Source: Flavobacteriaceae bacterium
GTDB taxonomy: Bacteria > Bacteroidota > Bacteroidia > Flavobacteriales > Weeksellaceae
NCBI GenBank assembly: GCA_031276535.1
Contig: JAISMV010000053.1
Coordinates: 1 to 37,522 of the forward strand
DNA length: 37,522 nt
Reading direction: 5' to 3'
A program made the translations under genes and the position numbers. The notes beneath the pieces were generated by a model that did not search any database, had not been told where the DNA came from, and worked only from the letters and a program-made list of their open reading frames with translations. Positions within the stretch are counted from its first letter, which is position 1, and each line of letters starts with the position of its first letter. Shown here piece by piece: positions 29,285 to 37,522 of this stretch.

Positions 29285-29303
29285 TAGATTTAGTTATAGT
29301 TTC

Positions 29304-29852
29304 TTATTTTTTCATTATAAACCTCCAAGGTTTATTTTTCCACACTTCTCCTGCGTAATCAACTCCAATTCTGGAAGTTGTTTTAAAATCGGGAGTTATT
29401 CCCGAATTTTCCACCCATATTCTCTTCGAGAGAGCTAAGTCCTCCCCGTAAAAATCTTTATTAAGCTGAAGCAGCTTCCCTACTCTTCCCGGACCTTCAC
29501 ATTTTTCCACGCTTCTTATCAGAACCGCCTGAGGATGATTTTCAGTTCCGGTTACAAAATTCAGCATCCAATACATTCCATATATCAAATATACATAGAC
29601 TTTTCCTCCTTCATGGTATAAAATTTCTGTTCTGGTAGTTCTTCCTTTACTGGCATGACATGCCAGATCCTCCTCTCCCAAGTAGGCTTCTGTTTCCGTA
29701 ATAATGTGTTGGGTTAGTTCACCCTTGTCAAAAACTCGTATTAAGATTTTGCCCAGTAATTCCTGTGCTACAGTCAGGGCATCTTGTTGAAAAAATTTAG
29801 TATTAATTCTTGTTTTATCCACTTCTATAAAAATAAACTTTTTTCGAATCAT
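29304..29852 (-). CDS. 3-methyladenine DNA glycosylase (Aag/MPG family)
   Basis: 182 aa; ELLGKILIR, ITETEAYLGEEDLACHASKGRTTRTE, VYLIYGMYWMLNFVTG, GPGRVGKLL. Confidence 0.95.
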   Translation of the reverse strand: MIRKKFIFIEVDKTRINTKFFQQDALTVAQELLGKILIRVFDKGELTQHIITETEAYLGEEDLACHASKGRTTRTEILYHEGGKVYVYLIYGMYWMLNFVTGTENHPQAVLIRSVEKCEGPGRVGKLLQLNKDFYGEDLALSKRIWVENSGITPDFKTTSRIGVDYAGEVWKNKPWRFIMKK

Positions 29853-30331
29853 TACCTAATAAAAGCAAGGCTCAATCCGGAAAATTTTCACACACTCTAT
29901 CCTCTTAAAAAGAGATTTCACAAATAACCTCATGTCTGTCCTTACCTCTTCATTCAACAAATTTACTACATTTTTCAACACTTTTGACATTTCTTTTAAA
30001 ATATATTTTCAGTTACTTCTTCCCTTTATTCATTCCCATTCTCATAAAACGACACCCTCAAAATCAAAAACTAGAATAAAATGGGTGTTTTACCATAGAA
30101 TACCTATAAAATATAACGAAATAAATAATTATAAAAATTGAAAAAATAATTGACTTTTTTATAATATTAACATCATGAAACCCTCAAAAGTTTTAGGATT
30201 GAATTATAATACGATTAACTGTTATCTCAAAACTCCCAATGAACTGATCTGGTCTTTTTTCCGGTAAAACAGGTCATTATCCAGAGATTATTCGTAAGTA
30301 AAAAATGTATGTTACTAGAAATAAGCAAAAA

Positions 30332-30376
30332 AAAAAGGAAAAGGCGGAAAGATCATCCTTTCGCCTTTTCCTTTTT
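30332..30376. terminator. Intrinsic terminator-like hairpin
   Basis: AAAAAGGAAAAGGCG ... CGCCTTTTCCTTTTT, 15-bp perfect stem. Confidence 0.75.
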
Positions 30377-30387
30377 ATGTTATACCT

Positions 30388-30579
30388 TGAGCCTGTTTAA
30401 ATTTTATTCAAATATTTATTTTTAGATTCTAATTATATTTTGCATTCTTTTTAAGCTCTTTTGAGCGTCTTTTTCACTTTTTCTTCTTGATTTAGCCCGC
30501 TAAATCTTCAAATAAAAAGCAAAAAATCCATCTCTAAAATAGCAATAAAATATAATCGCAATAAAATTTAAACAGGCTC
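30388..30579. mobile_element. MITE-like element, complete 192-bp copy
   Basis: Bounded by GAGCCTGTTTAAATTTTATT and its exact inverse AATAAAATTTAAACAGGCTC; no ORF; internal palindromes GCTCTTTTGAGC and GATTTAGCCCGCTAAATC. Confidence 0.85.
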
Positions 30580-30582
30580 TAA

Positions 30583-30614
30583 AAAGAGGAATTCTTTAAA
30601 AAAAATTCCTCTTT
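30583..30614. terminator. Terminator-like hairpin next to the MITE
   Basis: AAAGAGGAATT ... AATTCCTCTTT, 11-bp stem. Confidence 0.55.
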
Positions 30615-30774
30615 ATTTATCAAAGTTCTTATTTTATGTTTTTCTGTAAAAGTAGTATTTTTCAACATCGTTGAAATACACAAGCGATAAAACCGACTTT
30701 TTTTAATTTATAATTCTGTCGTATTTTAAAACCAGAATCTACAAATATATTTTATTTAAATAGGGGCTATCGCT

Positions 30775-31839
30775 CTATTTCGCTTTGATAAGCTCTACTT
30801 TAAATACCAGCCATGCATTAGGGGGGATAATTCCTCCTCCGGCTCCTTGTGCGCCATATCCTAAAGCAGGCGGAATTAAAAAGGTAGCTTTATCTCCTTC
30901 ATGCAGCAACGAAATGCCTTCTTCCCATCCTTTGATAACCATTCCTCTACCTAAAGGAAATTCAATAGGTTCATTTCTGGCAAAAGAAGAATCGAATACA
31001 TTTCCGTTAGTTAATGCCCCTTCATAGTGTACGGATACCGTATCTCCGGATTTAGCCTGAGCACCGGTTCCTTTTTCTGTTATTTTGTAAAATAGCCCTG
31101 TGGATGTCTGGGTCATTTCCGCTTTGAGTTCTTCCAATTTAGCAGCGGCTGATTTCTCTTTTTCTTCCAGATATTTTTTGTTTCTTTCTGAGATTAAATT
31201 CTTGTTTTCTTCAAAAAATTTAGCTGCATCATAATCTTTATATTCTTCCCCTTTAGCAATGATAGATACTTTTTCCATAATAACCGGCTCTACGGGTTTA
31301 TCCTGAGCTCCTGTTTGTACACCGGCAATAGTATCAATTATTTCCAACCCTTTAACCACTTTTCCGAATATGGTATGTCGTCCGTCTAACCAAGGCGTAG
31401 GTACTTCTGTTATAAAAAATTGGCTTCCGTTTGTGTTAGGTCCTGAATTCGCCATTGACAAGATTCCTGCACCTGTATGTTTCAGGTCGTTTTTTTCATC
31501 TTCAAACCTGTAACCAGGGCCTCCCATTCCGGTTCCCTGAGGATCGCCGGTTTGAATCATGAAGTTCTTAATCACCCGGTGAAAGATAATTCCGTCATAA
31601 AAAGGAGTTCCGCTTTTTTTTGCGTCATTAGGAATTTTTCCTTCTGCAAGCCCGATAAAATTGGCTACCGTAACAGGAGATTCATGATCAAAAAATTTAA
31701 CTAACAGGTCACCTTTAGTAGTTTTGATGTTTGCATATAGCCCGTTTTCAAGGCTATCGTACGTTTGTTTGTCTATTTCCAATGTTTTACAATTTATTAA
31801 AGTTAATATTAAACTAAAAAATGCGATTTTTCTAATCAT
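30775..31839 (-). CDS. Peptidylprolyl isomerase: cyclophilin-FKBP fusion lipoprotein
   Basis: 354 aa; lipobox-like LTLINC; N-terminal cyclophilin (FHRVIKNFMIQTGDPQGTGMGGPGYRFEDE, GSQFFIT); C-terminal FKBP (VSVHYEGALTNGNVFDSS, VIKGWEEGI, PPALGYGAQG). Confidence 0.95.
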   Translation of the reverse strand: MIRKIAFFSLILTLINCKTLEIDKQTYDSLENGLYANIKTTKGDLLVKFFDHESPVTVANFIGLAEGKIPNDAKKSGTPFYDGIIFHRVIKNFMIQTGDPQGTGMGGPGYRFEDEKNDLKHTGAGILSMANSGPNTNGSQFFITEVPTPWLDGRHTIFGKVVKGLEIIDTIAGVQTGAQDKPVEPVIMEKVSIIAKGEEYKDYDAAKFFEENKNLISERNKKYLEEKEKSAAAKLEELKAEMTQTSTGLFYKITEKGTGAQAKSGDTVSVHYEGALTNGNVFDSSFARNEPIEFPLGRGMVIKGWEEGISLLHEGDKATFLIPPALGYGAQGAGGGIIPPNAWLVFKVELIKAK

Positions 31840-32035
31840 AATAAGGGTTGTTACTAATAAATTCCAAATTTACTAAATTAAAAACTATTTTATGTTAAAA
31901 TTTATGCATTTATCGGATGAAATCCCATCTCGTCTTAACCGTTTTGATTCAATTACTTTCGGGATACAAACAGTGTTTTTAGTCTGATCAGAGAGCGATA
32001 GTTAGCAAAAGCAGAATCGGGCAATCATTGCCTAT

Positions 32036-35000
32036 ATCCACAATAGTAGAAATTATAATGAGTCGTTAGACCACTAGTCTACAAAATGAAGAATCTGAAT
32101 CTACAATAGTAGAAATTATAATGAGTCATTAGACGTTTCTTTCCCGTTTGAAGTTGTCCGGAATCTACAATAGTAGAAATTATAATGAGTCGTTAGACCT
32201 TGTTTTTTTTAAACAGTTTTTGCGCTATCTACAATAGTAGAAATTATAATGAGTCGTTAGACTTCACACGAACGCCACGAAATACCCCTTCATCTACAAT
32301 AGTAGAAATTATAATGAGTCATTAGACGACCTACATAGACACATTAACAGACGATATCTACAATAGTAGAAATTATAATGAGTCATTAGACTCGCTACAC
32401 CAGAAGACATTGTAGAGGACGTATCTACAATAGTAGAAATTATAATGAGTCATTAGACTACCAACATTATAGCGGTCGGTGAACTCATCTACAATAGTAG
32501 AAATTATAATGAGTCATTAGACTTTCTAAATTAATCATGGTTATTTTTTTATCTACAATAGTAGAAATTATAATGAGTCATTAGACGATGTGTCCGGGAA
32601 GTTTAGCTGTGAATCTACAATAGTAGAAATTATAATGAGTCATTAGACCCCCGTCAGCGGATTCAAACTCCAGTTCGATCTACAATAGTAGAAATTATAA
32701 TGAGTCATTAGACCTTCGTTCAGTTCGCATCAAAAACAGATATCTACAATAGTAGAAATTATAATGAGTCATTAGACTGTTGCAATTGCAAACATTTGAT
32801 AGTGATCTACAATAGTAGAAATTATAATGAGTCATTAGACTTACAAGCAGAAATCGATGCTAGCAATATCTACAATAGTAGAAATTATAATGAGTCATTA
32901 GACGTTCTTGAAGAATGGCAGGATGGTGATGAATCTACAATAGTAGAAATTATAATGAGTCATTAGACGTCTAGTGTACAGTACAGGGTCGGACTTGAAT
33001 CTACAATAGTAGAAATTATAATGAGTCATTAGACATTTTTATTTTTCTTGTTATTTTCATCTATCTACAATAGTAGAAATTATAATGAGTCATTAGACAC
33101 GTGCGTTGCGACCCATTCGGAATTGATCTACAATAGTAGAAATTATAATGAGTCATTAGACGTCAAAAAGGAGGCGGATTTTTATATCATTCAATCTACA
33201 ATAGTAGAAATTATAATGAGTCATTAGACCTTTGTAAGGCGGAATTAGTTTGGGCGCAATATCTACAATAGTAGAAATTATAATGAGTCATTAGACGTGC
33301 GGATTCATTCGATTGAGGATTCCGATCTACAATAGTAGAAATTATAATGAGTCATTAGACCCTGCAAAAACAGATGCACCGCCAATTATCTACAATAGTA
33401 GAAATTATAATGAGTCATTAGACATGGAACATATACCCATACTTGCCAAAGATCTACAATAGTAGAAATTATAATGAGTCATTAGACAAATTGTACTAAT
33501 TAACGAATCCCTGTTATCTACAATAGTAGAAATTATAATGAGTCATTAGACGTTCTGAAATTCATACTGACAGATTTGGATCTACAATAGTAGAAATTAT
33601 AATGAGTCATTAGACCCACAATGCGGAGTACCCTCCGTCGCTACCGTATCTACAATAGTAGAAATTATAATGAGTCATTAGACATCTGAAAATTCGATGT
33701 ATGGCCTGAATATCTACAATAGTAGAAATTATAATGAGTCATTAGACGTGCGGTTGGTCATCATCGCCTATTTATCTACAATAGTAGAAATTATAATGAG
33801 TCATTAGACATGCTTCATATTTTGTTCATGATTTTAATCTACAATAGTAGAAATTATAATGAGTCATTAGACATCAGTATTCATCAAACCGGAGAAATTA
33901 ATCTACAATAGTAGAAATTATAATGAGTCATTAGACATCTGTATGGCGGGGGTGTGTTCGTGGATCTACAATAGTAGAAATTATAATGAGTCATTAGACA
34001 TCGGAAGAGGTGCGGGAGCAGATGATATCTACAATAGTAGAAATTATAATGAGTCATTAGACTGGTTGAATATCGAAAGAACATTGAAAAATCTACAATA
34101 GTAGAAATTATAATGAGTCATTAGACCTTTACATTAATAAAAATCAAACATCATATCTACAATAGTAGAAATTATAATGAGTCATTAGACCTAAATGAAT
34201 AATTTCAGCTCTCAACCGGATCTACAATAGTAGAAATTATAATGAGTCATTAGACGCGCACCCCCCAACGCCCCCGCCATAGATCTACAATAGTAGAAAT
34301 TATAATGAGTCATTAGACTAGAAGATGTACTTAGTGTAAGGCTTTTATATCTACAATAGTAGAAATTATAATGAGTCATTAGACTAAATTTACATCTTCA
34401 TAGGTGAGAGTAAATCTACAATAGTAGAAATTATAATGAGTCATTAGACGGTATTTTCGGCGGATCAATCAACAGATCTACAATAGTAGAAATTATAATG
34501 AGTCATTAGACCAGCAATTCAACTGTTCGAGACGGACGAATCTACAATAGTAGAAATTATAATGAGTCATTAGACTCTATCTCATTAGATAGTTCAATAG
34601 CAATATCTACAATAGTAGAAATTATAATGAGTCATTAGACAAAGAGTTTCTTCTCCTACAACTGGTAATCTACAATAGTAGAAATTATAATGAGTCATTA
34701 GACTGAGAAGGCTTTCGCAGAATTTTTCGAATCTACAATAGTAGAAATTATAATGAGTCATTAGACTTTTAATGATAAAGAAATTGCCAAAAAACATCTA
34801 CAATAGTAGAAATTATAATGAGTCATTAGACCTAGGGAAGTTGCACCCTGCGTGGTTAATCTACAATAGTAGAAATTATAATGAGTCATTAGACAAAAAT
34901 CACTTGAGGGGTTAACTTTAGCTATCTACAATAGTAGAAATTATAATGAGTCATTAGACATAATGGCTGTGTCAGGCTGTCGCTGTCATCTACAATAGTA

Positions 35001-35598
35001 GAAATTATAATGAGTCATTAGACTTTTTTTTCATACTAATGACGGCGATAAATCTACAATAGTAGAAATTATAATGAGTCATTAGACGTATTCCTCGTTG
35101 GTCGGATTCTCTTCATCTACAATAGTAGAAATTATAATGAGTCATTAGACAGAATAGAACCCCTATGGAGGATATAACGGATCTACAATAGTAGAAATTA
35201 TAATGAGTCATTAGACCCGAAAATGATAGATAACGCACAACTAAATCTACAATAGTAGAAATTATAATGAGTCATTAGACGATCAAAAACACCTATAACT
35301 CTTTCTAAATCTACAATAGTAGAAATTATAATGAGTCATTAGACAAAATTTCAAACAAAAAGAAACTAATCATCTACAATAGTAGAAATTATAATGAGTC
35401 ATTAGACATCCCATTGTAACAACTTAAAAAATAGATCTACAATAGTAGAAATTATAATGAGTCATTAGACTACAAAAGAGCTACTTGGGTAGGCGCACCT
35501 ATCTACAATAGTAGAAATTATAATGAGTCATTAGACTGCCGACTTACCGGCATGAGCGAAGAATCTACAATAGTAGAAATTATAATGAGTCATTAGAC
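32036..35598 (-). CRISPR. Type V-A CRISPR array, 56 repeats / 55 spacers, transcribed on the minus strand
   Basis: 36-nt repeat (+ strand ATCTACAATAGTAGAAATTATAATGAGTCATTAGAC; crRNA sense GTCTAATGACTCATTATAATTTCTACTATTGTAGAT); spacers 26-32 nt, all different by eye; adjacent cas2-cas1-cas4; variant repeats only at the cas-distal end. Confidence 0.98.
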
Positions 35599-35779
35599 TC
35601 TAATCTTTTTTATTACTACAAAGGTAGTTGTTTTTCAGGATATTTGCAACTTTTCCTGAAAATTATTTTTCTCCCCCCTATATCATTATTTTTTTTATCC
35701 AGAAATTTCAAAGAACTTATTATAAACACTTTACACTTAAAACCCTACCATATCCTCAAAAAATAGAGACCGGGGTTTG
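35599..35779 (-). other. CRISPR leader region
   Basis: A/T-rich non-coding 181 bp between the first leader-proximal repeat and the cas2 stop. Confidence 0.8.
35619..35649 (-). promoter_or_regulatory. Predicted pre-crRNA promoter
   Basis: Minus strand TTG (35649-35647), 20-nt spacer, TACCTTTG (35626-35619): fits the Bacteroidota TTG / TAnnTTTG architecture, pointing into the array. Confidence 0.7.
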
Positions 35780-36055
35780 TCAGGTAAAATAAAGCAAATC
35801 TTGGTCGCGATGGATGGCATTACCGTATTTTACTGCTTTCTTCTCATCTGTTTCAAAAATAAAAACACTGTCGCCCCCACCGAAACGTTTGGCAAAGACC
35901 GATTCAATCTTTATCTTTAAAATATCTTGTACCCTTTTTGTATTATTGATCTCGAAAACAGAATACTGCAACCTTATACCTCCCTGTTTCACAAGCATCT
36001 TGGAAAAACGGGTTCGTAATTTATTATCAGATATATCGTAACTTACTACAAGCAT
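35780..36055 (-). CDS. cas2: CRISPR-associated endonuclease Cas2
   Basis: Start placed at M23 of the ORF track: MLVVSYDISDNKLRTRFSKMLVKQGGIRLQYSVFEI...; SYDISD catalytic motif; 11 nt after the cas1 stop. Confidence 0.95.
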   Translation of the reverse strand: MLVVSYDISDNKLRTRFSKMLVKQGGIRLQYSVFEINNTKRVQDILKIKIESVFAKRFGGGDSVFIFETDEKKAVKYGNAIHRDQDLLYFT

Positions 36056-36066
36056 ATTGTTTTTTA

Positions 36067-37038
36067 TTATTTGATTAAAAACCGTGGATAATTTACCGCA
36101 TCTTTTTGTTGCATAAAACAACGATAATATGTTTGTATATACTTAAAAACAGTTGACTTTTGTTCAATCAGCACATCATAAAACATTTTAGTATAATCTT
36201 TATTTTTTTCGTACTTCAAGACATATTCATTTTTGATAAGGTTAAAATCTTCTATTTTGCATTGCTGAAGATTAAAGGCTTTTCGCACCTGCTGGTCGAT
36301 TAGACAACGAAAGGGCTCCACCAGATCGCATATCAGCGACTTACGCTTGAACCATAGTTGATGATAGACTCCCCTATAGGGATCAAAGCCGAATAAACGG
36401 ACAAATGCCTCAATGTAATTGAATAAAAGAGTATATCCTATGTCGAGCGTGGAATTTATAGGGTCGGTTTTCACCCGCGGACAACGGGCTCTCCACGAAA
36501 ACGACTCAAAGTAGGAAGAGAAAAAAGCTGTTGATGCCTTCCCCTCTATCCCCATCACCGAATCATAAGTAGAAGCACAAGGAAGCATAAGCAATAAACC
36601 GTTGCACAGCTTTTTAGCATTTTCCATAGACTCCGATTTCAAGCGGGTTTTTTCCAATAACCGAATTTGATTTCTGATCTTGTTTTCTACCAATACTTTA
36701 GGGATTTGTAAATTCTCCTTTTCGTATTCATATTGTTTCTTTCGTAATAAAAAATTGGCTTCCGCCGTGATGGAAAAGAAAAATACAGGACGAAAATTAG
36801 GCTTCATCACAACCAAAGGAATACCATATCGGGTGCATTTATCTATCAATGGCGTGGTTATGGTAACATGTCCGATAACAAACAACGCCAGTATCTTCTG
36901 AAAGGGTAATTTAGTCAGAGTTTTCTTTTCTGCCGTATCTTCCAGCAAAAGCTCACCGCTCATCACTCGTAACGATCTGTTTTCGATACAATTAATAACG
37001 AATACAGACCTATATTCTATGTCTTTATGTGTAAACAT
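36067..37038 (-). CDS. cas1: CRISPR-associated endonuclease Cas1 (type V-A-like)
   Basis: 323 aa; MGIEGKASTAFFSSYF, GFDPYRGVYHQLWFKRKSLICDLVEPFR contain the expected Glu/His/Asp metal-site residues. Confidence 0.97.
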   Translation of the reverse strand: MFTHKDIEYRSVFVINCIENRSLRVMSGELLLEDTAEKKTLTKLPFQKILALFVIGHVTITTPLIDKCTRYGIPLVVMKPNFRPVFFFSITAEANFLLRKKQYEYEKENLQIPKVLVENKIRNQIRLLEKTRLKSESMENAKKLCNGLLLMLPCASTYDSVMGIEGKASTAFFSSYFESFSWRARCPRVKTDPINSTLDIGYTLLFNYIEAFVRLFGFDPYRGVYHQLWFKRKSLICDLVEPFRCLIDQQVRKAFNLQQCKIEDFNLIKNEYVLKYEKNKDYTKMFYDVLIEQKSTVFKYIQTYYRCFMQQKDAVNYPRFLIK

Positions 37039-37522
37039 TTTCTATTTCTGTTTTGTCGCACAAGCTGCAGTAGATACAGTGCCTGCATTTATTTTCATTC
37101 GTAAATATGGCAGCTTCCGGATTGAACTGTTTAAATTTCAGAATAAGTCTCACCAACTCGGCTTTTCCCTCTTCTGCAGGTATTTTAACAGGAAACGTCT
37201 TATTGGTTGCAATAGCGTAAAAAGCCAGCTTTTCAATTTCATATCCCATCTCAATCATGCAAAAATACTGCGCCCAGAGTTGGTAGATCTGCCCCTGATA
37301 AATAGTGTTTAACTGATATTTTCGTTCTATCAGCAATTTCTCCTTTACCTTGTAAATATCTATTTTCCCTGCAATGCCCAATTCGTCGCAATACACCGAC
37401 AACCCTGTGATCTCATCTTTCCGACTGCTATATTTCTTCTCATCAATTGCCGCATGGGCAGCTTTCCCCCGTGTTTGGGGAAAAGCATGAACCAAATCCT
37501 CATCACCTCCCGCATACACATT
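37025..37522 (-). CDS. cas4: CRISPR-associated exonuclease Cas4, 5' end outside the window
   Basis: TRGKAAHAAIDEKKYSSRKDEITGLSVYCDELGIAGKIDIYKVKEKLLIERKYQ...QIYQLWAQYFCMIEMGY; C-terminal CRHCIYCSLC; 14-nt overlap with cas1. The N-terminal portion is missing. Confidence 0.93.
   Translation of the reverse strand, partial: NVYAGGDEDLVHAFPQTRGKAAHAAIDEKKYSSRKDEITGLSVYCDELGIAGKIDIYKVKEKLLIERKYQLNTIYQGQIYQLWAQYFCMIEMGYEIEKLAFYAIATNKTFPVKIPAEEGKAELVRLILKFKQFNPEAAIFTNENKCRHCIYCSLCDKTEIENVYT

Noticed and set aside
30175-30267. 30-aa ORF MKPSKVLGLNYNTINCYLKTPNELIWSFFR, slightly transposase-HTH-like
   Set aside because: Too short and no further homologous sequence follows; cannot support a call.
31891-31986. 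31-aa ORF MLKFMHLSDEIPSRLNRFDSITFGIQTVFLV next to the array (candidate small anti-CRISPR or regulator)
   Set aside because: No ribosome-binding context, no homology recognised, too short to support.
32020-32032. GGCAATCATTGCC palindrome at the distal end of the array as a terminator
   Set aside because: Five-bp stem with 3-nt loop and no U-run on either strand.
33488-33515. Possible self-targeting: spacer at 33488 shares ACGAATCCCTG with about 16299-16309
   Set aside because: Only 11 nt match; expected by chance and insufficient for Cas12a targeting. No longer spacer match to the window was seen, but this was not exhaustive.
33884-34797. ORFs at 33884-34084 and 34594-34797 (-) with repeated LMTHYNFYYCR
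   Set aside because: They are translations through the CRISPR repeat; not genes.
35024-35051. Spacer TTTTTTTTCATACTAATGACGGCGATAA resembling the repeat (ACTAATGAC)
   Set aside because: Eight or nine shared bases in reverse orientation; most likely chance.
1-37522. tRNA, rRNA or a complete prophage
   Set aside because: No cloverleaf-like sequence, rRNA signature or phage structural gene cluster recognised by eye; a tRNAscan/Infernal run would be decisive.

Overview
The window is from an AT-rich Bacteroidota (Flavobacteriia-like) chromosome. Most of it (about 0.1-31.8 kb) is ordinary housekeeping and accessory genes: pepD, higBA, an MFS transporter, a GlcNAc-kinase-like ATPase, a NatAB-like ABC exporter, a DUF5686-like protein, hflX, an OstA/LptA-like protein, fur, msrA, a TonB-dependent receptor, an RRM protein, uvrB, dprA, a TrmH-family methyltransferase, nnrDE, an Aag/MPG glycosylase and a cyclophilin-FKBP fusion. 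The standout is a type V-A (Cas12a-type) CRISPR-Cas locus at the right end, read right to left: cas4 (cut by the window edge), cas1, cas2, an A/T-rich leader with a Bacteroidota-type promoter, then an array I count as 56 repeats and 55 spacers (32036-35598). The repeat in crRNA sense is GTCTAATGACTCATTATAATTTCTACTATTGTAGAT, with the Cas12a handle UCUAC-UAUU-GUAGA. The effector gene is not in the window and is expected just beyond 37522. Secondary signals are a small MITE-like family with 20-bp terminal inverted repeats and a degraded transposase relic carrying nearly the same end, a His-rich tandem-repeat insert in a TonB receptor, a small winged-helix ORF missed by the ORF track, a mosaic of repeat variants at the old end of the array, and a pair of spacers sharing a motif on opposite strands. 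All calls were made by eye from sequence; no searches were run.
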